Shown: positions 1 through 12,294, counted from the stretch's first letter. The stretch: DNA of 64,000 nucleotides from Phycomyces blakesleeanus NRRL 1555(-) (GCF_001638985.1 NW_017265137.1:2939722-3003721), one strand, 5' to 3'. Made by a program: numbers and translations. The notes: generated by a model from the sequence alone, not told the origin.

Positions 1-293
1 CATTATTCTTCATTCATATACAGTGTTCTTGTTCTTTAGTGTTGTCTGTCGATCTTGATATACTTCATTTCTCTGTTTTCTCTTTTTTGCCTTTCTTAAA
101 CTTTGTTGTTGTCACAATTTCTATTTTTATTTTCTCTCTATTTTTTCTACTTGTTTGTCACCAATTTCTATTCTGTCAAATTACCTATTCTTTTCGATTA
201 TTACTGTATTCTTCTTCTTGTATTTTGTAATTTACATTACATTTATTTGCCAAGTGATATTGTTACAATTCACAACAAACACATCACGCATCA
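1..293 (+). mobile_element. 3' part of a Ty3/gypsy-like LTR (LTR1)
   Basis: The stretch closely matches 38126-38405, the 3' part of the LTR that precedes the gag gene. It ends in the same block (CAAGTGAT, then ATCACGCATCA) that ends LTR2 and LTR a. The 5' part lies outside the window. Short ORFs here are T-rich LTR sequence and not genes. The gypsy assignment is inferred from the gag gene that follows the related LTR at 38405. Confidence 0.75.
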
Positions 294-298
294 ATATT

Positions 299-1144
299 TG
301 TGTCACGTGTATTGTAACCAAGTCCAGCGTTTGGTTATGTCATGGTGTCTGGTACTGGAAGGTCAGTCTGCTAGGTGTGTTTGTCTGGCAGTTTGTTATG
401 ATGTGTTGTCCCGGTTATGAGAGGCTGACATCAACAGTTTATTGATGTGATGCTGTGCCCTTGGTGGTAAGAGGAGAATTTTTCTGTTCTCTGTTCCTTG
501 TATATACAATACTTTTTCCTTTTCCTTTGTTAACATATTTGTCTATATTATACTCATTTGAAATCATGATCCCCCATGCTAGTAACATTCCTCTTCTACA
601 ATGTACATAATTCATCTTGCCAACATTTCCGCACAATATCAGTACTTTCATTATTATATTTTTACTGTATCTTTATTCATATATTTTATCCTTGCCATAT
701 CAATTATTTATCATTCTATTTTTACTATCTTTATTGTTCCAAACTTCTATTATCGATTTTAAATCTTGTTGACTATAAAAAGAGAAGCAAATTCAACTTA
801 ATGAAATTATTTAATTCACTATCTTTTTCTTGTTTTCTTCTCTTTGTGGTTTATACTATCTTGCGATATAATATATTTGCTTCTTGGTTTTAGAAAGATT
901 GTTTGTCAGTTTTGGTCTTCTCATTGGTTATTACTTTTCTGCTTTATTATTCTATTTTCATATACTTTTCTCTCTCTTGCTTTTAACAACAATTCTATTG
1001 GTTGTTCTCTCTTTTCTTACCTGTCAACTATTGCTGCTTACCACCTTTTACTGTATTTGTCTTCTGTTCTATTCAATAATTATTGTATTTTATATGCCAA
1101 GTGATCCATTACAATCTACAACAAACCTAACAGATCACGCATCA
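299..1144 (+). mobile_element. Ty3/gypsy-like LTR, near full length (LTR2)
   Basis: It starts TGTGTCACGTGT and ends CGCATCA, and aligns along its whole length with LTR a (31674-32547). It begins 5 bp after the end of LTR1 and ends 2 bp before the start of LTR3. Many differences from LTR a are CG in LTR a against TG or CA here. No clean target duplication is visible. No coding region lies inside. Confidence 0.78.
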
Positions 1145-1146
1145 TT

Positions 1147-1250
1147 TGAACTACGTGTTGTAATAAAACGTAGCATTAATTAGTTTATGGTGATAGGCAC
1201 TTGACGTTAGGTCTCTTCAGTGGTTTGGTCTGGCAGTTAGCTGTAATAGG
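1147..1250 (+). mobile_element. 5' piece of a third LTR (LTR3), split by MULE1
   Basis: It starts TGAACTACGTGTTG and aligns with the first part of LTR b (33054 onward). The alignment breaks at 1250, where MULE1 begins, and resumes at 3820. Positions 1242-1250 are the left copy of the MULE1 target duplication. Confidence 0.7.
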
Positions 1251-3810
1251 GAATTCACTTATTTTTTCCTTCAACGAGTCTTAATTCTATGGGGGTCTGC
1301 TACTTTTTCTCTCTACAAAATTGAATTGAAAATAGAATATAAAGACTGCAACAGTCTTTACTTTTGTTTTTTTTTGTATTTTCAGATCTTACTTTTGTCT
1401 TCTCTTTAGAGAATCATACATTTTTTCTTAGCATTTTTAATCTTTTTTTCAAAATATATTCTAATAAATAATATTGTTTTTTTATTATCTTTGTGTGTTT
1501 AAGTTTCTAAAGAGTGACAGGTTCATACTTTGAATGAGATCCAACTTCTTTTGTACTTCTTCTAACATGCTGTTCATCAAATCTACTTTTCCAATGTCAA
1601 CTCCTGACATATTCAGCATTACTTCAGTATCTTCTCTTTAATGATGAAGTGTTGATACACTTGCCATAAGTTGCTGTCAAGAATATAACATATTCTGACC
1701 ACTTCTCTTACTTTTATTCTCCACGCATTTCTTTTCCTTTACATTTCTTTTCTCATCTACTGCTACTGACACCTCAGGTAATTGTAATTGCAAGCGATAT
1801 TGATCTTGTTGCAAAAAGTAAACACAGTCAAGACTGGCAAATCTTTTCAACAAATAGGTGTTCTTGCAAGAAATTTGTGACGTCAAAAAGCTTGGGTAAG
1901 AGCATGTTTGAATCAAGTTATTAATTATAAATATATTATATTACAAATCACTTGACGTGAACGACTTGATCTTCCACTCCCCATCAGACTTTTCCATACT
2001 GTTTCTAATCTCACCAGACGGGCTGATGATCATAGTAGGGAGTATGTCCTCTTGAATCTGGGAGGCAGCATAAGAGTATCAAAAAAACTCGTTCTCAACT
2101 GGCCCCATTCTTTCATTGTTTATGCGGATTTTCTTTACTTCCTCCTTGTAATAAAACTCTACATCATTGGTCAAAATAAAGATCAGGCGGTCTAGTCTTC
2201 TTATATGTATATGGTTAAGATAAATCGTCTTCAGCTGGTTGTGCCACGATTCAATATAGTTGTTGGTGAGATATCGTAAGTGCTGCTGGGTCACATAAGG
2301 TCTTCCCCATCTTCTCATGACTTAATCACTTCCAACCCATCTTTGCTTAAAATAATTCAAGAATTGCTGTTGTTGCTATATTTGTTGTTTAAATTCTTAA
2401 TTTTTTCTGAGAAAGTGGTGCTCATTTGACTCTAAAAGTATGTCTTTTAAATGTTGTTTAAGCTGTTTCTTATATTTACTAAGTTGTTTTGAGATATACA
2501 AAGCATCCAATTTAATTTTGCTGTTAAGGTTTTGCTGCCAAGCATGAAAAACATAAAACTCACAAAAATAGATTGCTGTTTGAGATAGTACTGCTGTGAT
2601 AACATTGATCTCAGGAATGCTATAATCAATTGTGATATACATAGACATAAAATGACTATTATCTTGAAGATGTGTCAGTCATTGGCTAATACAGGCAGCA
2701 CTATGATCATTGGTAATTATGTAGGCAATTAATATGCCTTTTTCTGTCTCAGAATGCCAAGTAACAAGAGAGTACAAGACTTCAGCACTTCTTACAGAGA
2801 TACCATGGGTGGTGCCAAGACAAATGGACTTTAAGATTGTCATTAAAGCAATTTGAGAGAGAGATTGGAACCCAAAGGCAAAAGGTAATAAAAAGAGATT
2901 GAAAGAAGAAAGTTCTGCAGTAAAAACACAATAGTTCTGAGATGGCAGCTTCTCTTTCATTCAGATTGCCAGAGATCTGTCTTCATTGGGATGGAACATA
3001 TATAACAAATCTTTTAACTATATCTTTATTTAACATTTTTTATAGAAAGCATTTTCTTCATATTTATTCACACATCTTTCTCATTCTGTTATATATGTCT
3101 TCCTAATTGGGCTTTATAATACCAGTACCCTACTCTTCAATCTGTCTAAGAACAGAAATTCTAGTGTTTCTACAATTGCTTCCTTCTCTCAACTAATCCT
3201 CAATTATTTTAACAGTCTCAGAAGTCAAAGGCAAAGTTCTAATATCTGAACTCTCTCCAGGAATATGATTTATATAATTCTTCTTCATACAAAAGTCAAC
3301 AGCATTAGGGTTGTTAACATATTGCTTAATATGAAGAATAGCAGTATAGTTGCAATGCTTCCAGTCCTTTTGAGCTAAACAGACACTTCAATCCAGGATA
3401 TATTCTCCTGCACGATGACACAATCTTGTCTTGCCAAAAACCAACCCTCTTGTCTTATAATCTCTCCTTTTTATTTACTTTGTTGAGCAAAGAGTTTGAA
3501 TACGACTGAGACAATTGAGTCAATGGTTGGCTTTAACTGACACTACAGTATTTAACGGGAGCATCTTTACTTCTTTGATGAGCAAATTGACCAATGCATT
3601 CTGTATATTAGACATAGTAAAAATGGCGTTGGACATAGTGGATGTGTTAATTTTTTTGTAAAATAAAGGGGCGGGAGAAAAAAAAACAATTTTAAAAAAA
3701 ACTCTTTTATTAAAAGCCATAAATATATGTTCAATTCAATCTCGTGGAGGGAAAAAATAGCAGACCCTCCATAGAATTAAAACTCATCAAAGGAACAAAT
3801 AAGTAAGTTC
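1251..3810 (-). mobile_element. MULE1, complete Mutator-like element
   Basis: Terminal inverted repeats of about 80 bp run from 1251 inward and from 3810 inward. Both begin GAA, then ACTTATTT, and share TTAATTCTATGG and GGGTCTGCTA. The element is flanked by a 9-bp duplication, TGTAATAGG (1242-1250) and CATGATAGG (3811-3819). The homologous empty site in LTR b reads CGTGATGGG (33149-33157). A 9-bp duplication is typical of Mutator-like elements. It carries one transposase pseudogene on the minus strand. Confidence 0.9.
1677..3636 (-). pseudogene. MULE1 transposase, decayed
   Basis: It reads leftward and begins MSNAIF..SNIQNAL, matching the start of the MULE2 protein at 33484. The middle segment near 2960-2680 (EKLPSQNYCVFT, SLVTWHSETEKG, then a region ending NDHSAACISQ) matches MULE2 at 34160-34440. 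Segments near 2648-2397 and 2318-2079 (YIESWHNQLK) follow in the same order. The C-terminal part near 1910-1850 has a SWIM-type zinc motif in which the usual CKH appears as CKN. Stops and frame changes separate the segments, so no full protein can be made. Family: MULE transposase with a SWIM finger, which cuts and joins at the element ends. The N-terminal third (3640-3000) is badly decayed. Confidence 0.8.
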
Positions 3811-3819
3811 CATGATAGG

Positions 3820-3864
3820 TAGTACCAGACTTGTGAGCATTGACATCAATGGTGAGTTGACTAG
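3820..3864 (+). mobile_element. Second piece of LTR3, cut at 3864
   Basis: It continues the LTR3 alignment with LTR b (33158-33206), including ACATCAATGGTGAGT. It stops exactly where the CACTATGG terminus of element A begins at 3865. The rest of LTR3 is not found to the right of element A. Confidence 0.65.
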
Positions 3865-4642
3865 CACTATGGCTATAGGAGTGGTAACTATGTCTAAAAT
3901 AGGCACATAACTGCCATTTTTCTGGTCAAAAACCAATAATTTCTCTGTAATTTTTGGTAAGATGGCAATGTCATTAGCAAAATTTTAAAAAAGTAGCATG
4001 AAATTTGTTTTTTTTGTTGCTGTATGATGTTTCAAATAGTCTAGAAAGTGTTTGTAAGCTGTAATGACTACTTTAAATATTGAAATGTATGTTTTATTTA
4101 ATATTAAAGATGTCTAGTTTTATTTGGATTAATTTTTTATGGAATGTGTGAACGAAATGGAAACATAACTGCCATTATTTTTTTTAAAATCAAGACTTTT
4201 TTTTAAAAAAAATACACCTCTCTTCTTGTTCACTTAACAATTTTATTTTAATTTAAATTGCGTAATGGCATGTAGAACATGTAAAGAATATAAAAAACAT
4301 AAGATATATAGAAAATAAAAAAGCATAAGGTATATAGAAAATAGAAATAATAATATAGAATATATGGGAGATATAGAAAGCATAAAAAATATAGGGTATA
4401 TAGAGCATATAAAAAATAAAAAATAAAAAAAAGTTATAAAATAGAAAGGTTGCCCTTTGTAATGCATATATTATTGTTGAAAACATAATAAGGTGCAATT
4501 ATATAGAGCTGATTTCCATTTGGTGGGTATTTTATAAGGCCAACTAGATGACAAATATTATCGACACTTATTACTGTATATGTGGGTTGTGTTTAGCGAC
4601 CTGTTGCGCTGTTTTGTGACCGCTGTTTAACAATTGGTACAG

Positions 4643-4786
4643 ATGAGTCGTGGGCAGCCGCGTCATGTTCCTTCATTACGTCAACAAAAGCAAGGAAACG
4701 AAGAGAGCCAAGGGAATCCTCAAGCTGGAAGAAGAATATTGCCACACCAACGAGCCAGCTATAAGCAATTATGTTATGGTTGCTAA
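4643..4786 (+). CDS. Possible small basic ORF inside element A
   Basis: A 47-codon ATG frame rich in Arg, Gln and Gly (MSRGQPRHVPSLRQQ start). It lies in a patch richer in GC and CpG than its surroundings. A GTAAAT follows just after the stop, so it could instead be a first exon. I do not recognise it, and it may be chance or a remnant exon. Confidence 0.2.
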   Translation: MSRGQPRHVPSLRQQKQGNEESQGNPQAGRRILPHQRASYKQLCYGC

Positions 4787-5299
4787 AGTAAATAAATAAA
4801 TATATTTTAAGCAACTTTTGGTTTTATATTGAAAAATAATATACTTACTTTCTGTAAGGACAGATAAACATCATGTAATGATTACCATGGCTTCTTTTAT
4901 TTCTTCTTTGTCAATATATGCAAGATGAATACACAGTTGAATTCATCCATAAATGACTAGCAACAACAATCGTAGAATCACCAATAGTGACCTTTATGCA
5001 TTTTGAAGAAACTAAAAAAATTACTTTATAAGAATATTGAAGGCTTTTTTTCAAATTATAACTTAAAATTAAGTGTAACAAAACAAAAGAAATTTGAAAA
5101 AAAAGATCTCTTATTTTTCAAATTTTGCTCTGCAAGAAGTGTGTTTTTTCAAATTTGCAACCAATTATATCCTTTTAATTTTTGTACTAAACTTCTATTA
5201 AAAATACTAGTAGAAAAAATAAAATTATTTAATATTACTGCTTGTAATTTTAGTTATATTATATGTCCAATGATATATATAGGCAGATTTGAAAATTTG

Positions 5300-8200
5300 A
5301 TCAATTTAATCTGGTGTGACAAAGACAATGTAGTACCCGACATTTGAAAAAAATTGAAAATTCTAAATGCATAAAGGTCAATAATATCAGAAATCATCAA
5401 ACCTGAAGTTTGTTGATAGTATCTAGTTAAGGCATCCTTCACACTAGGGCTGGTCACATCTTCCACCAAATCATTGTTCAAATGAGCAAATCGATGAAAT
5501 GGCTCCCACAACTGTGCACCACTAGGATCATTAGGAAGATCCATATAACTTTCTATACCATACGGTTTGGGCTGAATAAGATCAATTTCGTTCTGGATAC
5601 TAATGGTCGTGTTGACATAGTTATGCAATGTAAATCACTCCACAAGAAAACTGGCATTATGGCCGCCCTTGCACTTAGACTTGATTAGCTTGGAAAAGAC
5701 ACCAATTACTCTCTCCATTGATCAAGTGGAGTAGCACCGAAGTGGATCTAGTTGCTTGATAATAAATTGTATTTGTACAAGATAGTGCTGTACTGGTCTG
5801 AAGACACTACAAGATATAGTCTTGTTCTGGACTAATTGCAATAGATAGTGGTGCCAGTGTTTAAAATGTCTATTGTTGTTATTACTATTTTTAAAGAAAG
5901 TTGTGATTAGTTTTATATATAGTAATATAGTGTTAGAGGCATTATGACTTACACATCTATCTCATCCAACAACTCTGAAGTCAACATCCATTGCAATGTC
6001 AGTGCACAACATTTGACAAGTGACAGCACTGCAGTTTTCACAGCTCTGTTTGGCAAGAACGGAACAACAAGAGTGAGAACAATGTACAACAGAAAGTCAA
6101 GCCAATCAACTACGCAAGTACCATCAATCTTGGAAAAGATGTTATCAAAACTGCCTTGGAATGATACTGATATATATGGTCTTGAACTTGTGATACAGTT
6201 ACCAATTGTCACAAGACTAGTTCTTGGTATGAAGAATGAGTATTATGTGGTGGAGAGGGTATCATCCGGATGGATATAAAAATATTTGTCTCCTTGGTAA
6301 GGGACACAGTGATCAAGTTATAAATGTGCTTTCCAATTCCTCTTGCAACTAAATGAAGTTCATCCAGTGCAAAGAAAGAAGATCTGGAGAAGGCTGACAG
6401 CTTACTAAAGATACTTGGCTGGTATATATTTTTTATCTATTATAAGCAATTATTTAATACAAGAAAAATCTAATTAAACTGTTATATACTTATAGGATTG
6501 CTGGTTTTGAAGTCTTCCAAAGGTCGCAAAGGAGCAGAACTATCTTCAAAGTACATTTCGTGCCATCTGTTGTCTGGGGCTTTTCCCTTTGTTTCGCAGA
6601 TTTGGAAATCAAACAAACTGGCATGTGAGCCAATGTACGCCATGTCAGCCACAGCTGGAATGTCACCAGAAGCAAGCAACAAGTGGATCTTGGCACAGCA
6701 AACCTCAACTCCATTGCTCTTGATTACCAAGCCATGCACCTCAAGATCTTTTATTTCAATGATGATTGGCGTCAGGAAAGTGTCCAAGTGGGTAGGCTTC
6801 TTGGGACCAGGCAAGATTGCCAGCTGCAAGAGGTATTCATTTGTGTATCTAAGCTTTTTATTAGTAACTTTTTTTTGAAATTAATATATTAATTGATTTG
6901 TTATCTTATTGATGGGTCAAGGCTGAATACAACAGCATGAACAATGTTGTACGAACTCTTGCCTTTTTTTTGGTTAATGAAACTATCAGTATATAACTCA
7001 ATGGCAATATCGTCGGAATTTGAGAACAGACCTTGCTGCACTAACTGCTTGTAACTGTCACCATCGAAAATATTGGTGAGCTAACCAGCTACAGATTCCT
7101 GGTTTGCTCTCTAATGGAGGAGTTCTCTTGTAGCTGGATCAGCCAGCATTTGAGAAAACATATCACGGACTGACATGAGCTTCATACTGGTGGATGATGT
7201 TTCACTTTGCTCTGGATCAGTCTTGTATAGCAGTTTGCTGCAGTCAATACACGATTCTTGATTGTCATTAATCCCATAAAATTGGCAACCACTAGGACAG
7301 ACATCATACTCATGGCCCTTGACACTTGACTTGGACTTAAGCAAAGCATTGACAGTTTTGCCATGGCTAATCTTAGCCCCAGGTTTTAAAAAAAAAGAAA
7401 TGACATTACTACATGCTAGAATTTTGAATTAAAGTATAAGATAACATAAATATTTTATTTTATCTAACATAATTTCATTGGGATCTTGAATGATTGTATT
7501 TGTCAGAAACTGATCTGGACAGAGACAAGGACAGAGAAAACAGAGAGAGAAATATAGATAGATTCCTTTATTAAAGAAGTTGTTTGCTTGATCTTTCTAT
7601 GATCAAGCTATACAAGTATTTATATAAATATTTATGTCTGCTAATTGTAAGAATAATTATGTGATTGGTGCTATGAGTGTTCTCTCTAAGGAAATGGATG
7701 CAATGATTTGATTGGTCTAATAATAATATGGTCGGAAGGGATTCTGATTGCGCTAATGACTGAGACCAATTGGATGTTCTTTACAGTATTAACAAATTGG
7801 ACGATGTATCTGTAAGCTGCCCTGGAAATTCTGTGCTGAAGCATCAATTGAGAGAGATGAATACTCATCAGCTTGGCTTTTGTAAAGGTATTTCCACCGA
7901 TTTGACTGCTATTATAAACATGAGCTTTACCCTCACTGTCTTCAAAACTACAGCCGCACTTGTATGAAATGATCTCATCAATTTCCATTGTGTTCATGGC
8001 ATAATCTACAATGCATTATCAGATAAGTATTCAGATAAATTAATGATATTATTACATTGATTATTATTATCTGAATCACTAACCAATTCATTGTCATCAA
8101 TGATACTGTTTCCATCATGTTGTATTTTAACATCATGCAGAATAAACTGATCAATGACAGCTACTGTTATATGATCGTCTCTGTGAACTCTCTTATGATT

Positions 8201-8323
8201 TTGAAGCTGCTGGTAATTATAAAACGACAGGACACACTGAGCACATTGATATTTTTCTGTAGATAATCTATCTCCCTGCTGATTGGTGTTAGAGAAAGAC
8301 ATATTGATTGTTTTGGTAAGCAT
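5300..8323 (-). pseudogene. tnp2-type (CACTA) transposase of element A, decayed, with C2H2 finger
   Basis: It reads leftward in pieces. The N-terminus (8323-8006) holds a C2H2 finger (C-x2-C-x12-H-x3-H, in YQCAQCVLSF..HKRVH). Near 7344-7111 is YDVCPSGCQFYG followed by C-x2-C, then MSVRDMFSQMLADP, which is typical of tnp2 N-domains. Near 7050-6920 is a DDE-region LYTDSF segment. Near 6829-6482 is LPGPKKPTHLDTFL followed by ASGDIPAVADM. Near 6400 is ALDELHLVARGIGK, near 6200 VSFQGSFDNI..VDWLDFL and PFLPNRAVKTAV, near 5735 SMERVIGVFSKLIKS, and near 5500 AQLWEPFHRFAHL. GT-AG introns separate several blocks. Stops replace Trp or Arg codons (LVE*FTLH, YST*SMER). The plus-strand ORFs at 5944-6279 and 6498-6878 are antisense shadows of this gene. 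It would bind the ends and excise the element. Subfamily differs from B, C and D. Confidence 0.8.
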
Positions 8324-8816
8324 TTAATATATGATATTAAAGTGTAAAGAGGATTTTGATAATATTCTTGGAATGTAAAAGAGAGGTTTATATACTCTTT
8401 CTTTTGAGACAAAATGTTTTTTTTAAAACAAATTCTTGTATTGATGATACAACAATAAAGACAATAATAACAATATTAGTTAAAACACATCTTGATCAAA
8501 AATAACAACAAGTATGATATAAGTATGTCTATCATAGTATTTATTTTAAAAAATCAATGCTTAACAATTAATTAACTTTATGATATTTAAACATTGTGTT
8601 ACTATTGTATAGTCCATCTATACTGATTTCATTATTTTAATTAGTAAAATATTCTGGTACCAAAAATAAAAAAAATGTCGTAGCAACCATATGTTTATGG
8701 TTAAGTTGATATATTTTTTTTCAGAAAGTTAAATAAGTAAACATTATGAAATATATATATAATGGGAATTACAACTTTTATTCACTTTATCTTTCTTAAA
8801 AAATAAGAATTCAAAA

Positions 8817-9716
8817 ATGTCTGATATCAACACCACACTCATAAACTCTGTCAGAAAAATTGAAATTGATATTGCTGAAATAAAGCAAATGATACGCATG
8901 CTTCAAGATCAGTTTAGCAAACAATTTGTCCTAACGTTAAGCACACAAGACTTTAGTACAATGTAACAAAGCATCATTGAGCAAAGTGGTAAGATATATT
9001 TACTCTATTCTAGTACATTTGCTTGCCTTATTAATATTATGACATACAATTTTCTCTTTTGTAGCTCTTGAACGTGTTGGTAAGTCTGTGAAAAGGTCTC
9101 AATTTACTGAGTATCCTGACAAGCTTGGCAAGTGAGTAATTGGCACAGGTGGCGATTTCAAAGGGGAAAATGAATTCCAGAAATACAATTTGTTGTTGCC
9201 ATTGCTTCACAAACAGGACTGGAAAGCATGCTACAAAGAAATTCCAGGAGAACAGCCTTTGCCTCAACTAGTACTTCTTTTAGACAGCAATTTGACAATA
9301 AAGCGACTACAGCTTAAGACTTTGAGTCATAGCATCAAGCATGACCTGATTGACAAGAACTTTTCTGCTTTCAGTATAGAATGGAAAGGTATCCTGGCAA
9401 AGCACCAGGAGTACTACATGATGCAATTGGAGAGACTGGCGAAGGATAACGGCTTTGCTATTTACAAATGCAAGAGCGTGTAGCATGCAAAAAGCCTTCT
9501 CCAGAGAAGCTTCAAAAGTGACAGCCAGAAGCAAAAAAGAAGAATGGTAGAGAAGAACAATGTAAGTTTATTAATCAAAAGGTTTCATTCATATATTTTA
9601 GTTAACATTTAAAAAATCTGTAGGCACAGCAAGATGCAAGTGATTCTTCATTGTCTTCTGATAATATATTGGAAACGGATGGTGGCAAGTTGCCTATTAT
9701 GGTAGATATGCTTTGA
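8817..9716 (+). pseudogene. Accessory gene of element A, function unknown
   Basis: Three exons are likely. The first, 8817 to about 8985, codes a short amphipathic helix-rich segment (MSDINTTLINSVRK) and ends at GTAAGA. The second, about 9064-9560, starts after TTTTGTAG, codes LERVGKSVKRSQF, then LPLLHKQDWKACYKE and LERLAKDNGFA, and ends at GTAAGT. The third, about 9625-9716, starts after CTGTAG and ends PIMVDML. In-frame stops are present, including TGA where Trp fits (LGK*VIGTG). It lies divergent from the tnp2 gene. A DNA-binding TnpA-like role would be the obvious guess from CACTA biology, but no recognised domain supports it. It is not clearly related to the accessory gene of B, C and D beyond a coiled-coil-like N-terminus. 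Confidence 0.5.
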
Positions 9717-10982
9717 GTTGCTATGGTTTCTGCTGGTTTGGTGCTGTCAATACAAAACTAATATAAACCTTTTACTTTTTTATAAAGGTCTTCTCTGGCA
9801 GAAATGAGTGTTGAGCCAGCACACAAGAGAAGCCAAAGATAATAGGAGGTTTTGATTGGTTCAAAATATTTTTTTAGTGTATTTTTAGTTCAGTTTATAT
9901 ATTTTTTTTCTTCTCTCTTCCTTTCTCTTGTTTTCTTTATTCCCTTTCTCTTTAAATAAAGATGCGTTGCTCTTTTTTATATGATTGTTATCTATATAGT
10001 CATCAGCATTGAAAACTAATGTACAACATCTGTAGCATTGCTATAATTAATTTTTGAATGAAGCACAATATATTCTTTTTTTAAAGAACAAAAAAAACTA
10101 ATAATACTCTTGTGCTGCAATGTTATACTTGATAGATGCTATATTCTATGTAAGTATCTTGATAGAATATACATCTCGTGTTAACAAAACAATGTTCATT
10201 CAGTTTTCAACTAGATTCAACTTGACTTTATATTGTATGACTCAAAAATTTTTTTCAGGTTTTATTTGGTAATAATTTTGAGTGATACTCACTGCTTTTT
10301 TCACTTGTCTTGTAGACACTCTAACACTCTTTAATAACATAAGAAGCTTACATGTTAATATTATTTTCTAATATATATATATCTATAGCAAAAAATTATT
10401 ATTTGAAGCTATCAAGCATATAACATAAAGGTAAGCACTACATTATTATGTCTATTTGTTTATTTTCCCTCTAACATTGATATATTTGTAGAAACCAGTA
10501 AGAATTAAAGAAGGTTGTCTATTCTATATCAAAGTATTCAAAACACATGAAATTCATTTGGGATAAAGGGTTTTTACTGCATACCTCTGCAGTAGCCAAA
10601 TAATACTATGTCTTTTTTGCAAGTTCTAATAGACAGGTTTTTAGTAGTACTGCTATCATATAATAAAGCATAAATTAAAGCAAAATTTTATTCTATTCAA
10701 TTCATTCCAATTCATTTCAACTCAATTCAATAAATGGTTCATTTAATATGGCAAAGATAAAGCAAGGGAATATACTGGTATTGGATACAGTGGAGTAAAA
10801 AAAAACAAAAAAAAAACAAAAAAAAAACAAAAAAAACAAATGAACCTCGGTCTTTTAAAAAAAAGTGGCAACTGTACCTCTAATCGCGCTATACAGAGTC
10901 AAATCTAACATTTTTTATTATGTAAAAAATGGCAGTTATGCTACTAAAGTGGTAACATGTTACCACTTTTTTAGCCATAGTG

Positions 10983-11988
10983 ACAATTGTATAAAGAAAG
11001 CAATCTTTTGAATCTTCACCAGCTGAAGTATTAAAGGATTTACTTGTTTTATGTGTAGAGTCAATACACCACTCCTCAGAGTTTTCAAGATACTGTTGTA
11101 ACTATAAATTAAATAAGTAAATATAAAATAAAAAATATTAAATAAAAAATATATTTACTTCTTTTTGCCAATCTGAAACCTATGAAAGAACAAAAGGTTC
11201 ATTTTGATGAACAGTGAACAGAGTTGTGTTTCTATTCTCATGGAGTTCTTCCATCCAAAGTTTGACACTTTCTTTGTAATTGACATGTCTTCTTGAAAGC
11301 TTCATTACGTAGGCATTTATAACATTTCTCACGTATTGATAATCTATGAGAAGAGATGCAGGGAAAGAAGATTGACTACCAGATTGCTCAAGTTATATAG
11401 CTTAAAGTCAGTAAAGACCCTCAAAATATACTATAAAATATTTACTTCAAAAAGTCAATCTTCACTCATTCTAAGCATATTCTTAATGGATTTCCAATTC
11501 ATATTTTGGCCAACAAGCCCTTCCACCTATTGCTTTAGCTTATCAGGCAATCTGAAGTAGCTTATTTCCTCAATTCAAAAGAGATTATGGTCGGAATGCT
11601 GCCAGTTATACTTGATATAAATTATACCATCAATCATTGCATGCTTGTATATGTTAGCTGAGCAACCGATTTTTATAGATTTTGTAGTTCTAACATACTT
11701 CTGAACTTGCTGCGAGGAAAATGGTTTTTTTTAAGGTTTTCTAGCATGATCACATAAGTATACAACTGTTTTTACTTTTAAAGGCTCTTTAAGAGACAAC
11801 CCAATAAAAGCCCTATTTTTGTTATGGTCATACAATTGATGGTAAATTCAATTGACATGCTTTTTTGCTACTTTATTCAACCAGTTTGTGAACTCATCTT
11901 CAGATGAAAGAGCTAAGAAGTCAATAGAATGTATGTGATCAGGAACAATGCGATTTTCATAATCATCGGTAATATTAAAGGTTGACAT
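10983..11988 (-). pseudogene. MULE3 transposase fragment, cut by the right end of element A
   Basis: It reads leftward from MSTFNITDDYENRI (start 11988) through DFLALSSEDEFTNWL and a CDHA motif, then KYVRTTKSIKIGCSA and an H-x-D-H (FAR1/MULE-like zinc region). Next come VNYKESVKLWMEEL and TLFTVHQNEPFVL, then EEWCIDSTHKTSKSF. The ID-x-T-H motif is the MULE catalytic entry. The frame runs into CFLYTIVT and stops at the CACTA terminus at 10982. The C-terminal half is absent. Several stops and an A-to-stop at KKHVN* show decay. It is a different MULE subfamily from MULE1 and MULE2. Confidence 0.75.
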
Positions 11989-12125
11989 TTTTAGCTGATA
12001 TAAGAGATGAGATTTTTAAGAGAAAGTATTAAGGAGGATATGCATAATAAAAATTTTTCACGCAAAATGAAACACCATGAGATCTGTGACTTGCTTTTTT
12101 ATATGGGAAAGTACTGTTACCGGAT

Positions 12126-12294
12126 TGTCAGAGTTGACATTGGTAAACAAAATTGGTAGTTATAAGCAACCAGTAAGAGTTGACTTTTTAGGATAAAAGA
12201 TCTTGACTTTGCCAATTGGTCTTTCATATATGTTTTAGATGTTTAAGATAGTGAATATACTTGCAGAATATATTACTGGACAACAAGCATCTAA
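12126..12294 (-). mobile_element. Left part of small LTR R1, split by element B
   Basis: It starts TGTCAGAGTTGACA and aligns, inverted, with R2 (20350 down to about 20190). The alignment breaks at 12294, where element B is inserted, and continues at 19529. Its own outer flanks are GGAT and GGGT, a near 4-bp duplication. Confidence 0.75.

Larger units (their letters stand above)
3865..10982. mobile_element. CACTA element A (or two fused CACTA ends)
   Basis: The left end reads CACTATGGCTA at 3865 and the right end, reverse complemented, reads CACTATGGCTA at 10982. Both ends carry subterminal copies of a motif containing ATAACTGCCATTTTT. Inside are a tnp2-type transposase on the minus strand (5300-8323) and an accessory gene on the plus strand (8817-9716), arranged divergently. 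The 3-bp flanks differ (TAG and ACA), and the two flanks interrupt two unrelated elements. The unit may therefore be a recombinant of two copies. Positions 3865-5250 and 9720-10980 otherwise hold AT-rich subterminal DNA, including an A-rich tract at 10798-10845, with no clear gene. Confidence 0.75.

Noticed and set aside
5944..6279. Open plus-strand frame with ordinary-looking codons
   Set aside because: The minus strand here codes conserved tnp2 blocks (VSFQGSFDNI, PFLPNRAVKTAV). The plus frame is antisense.
6498..6878. Plus-strand 126-codon frame
   Set aside because: Antisense to the LPGPKKPTHLDTFL block of the element A transposase.
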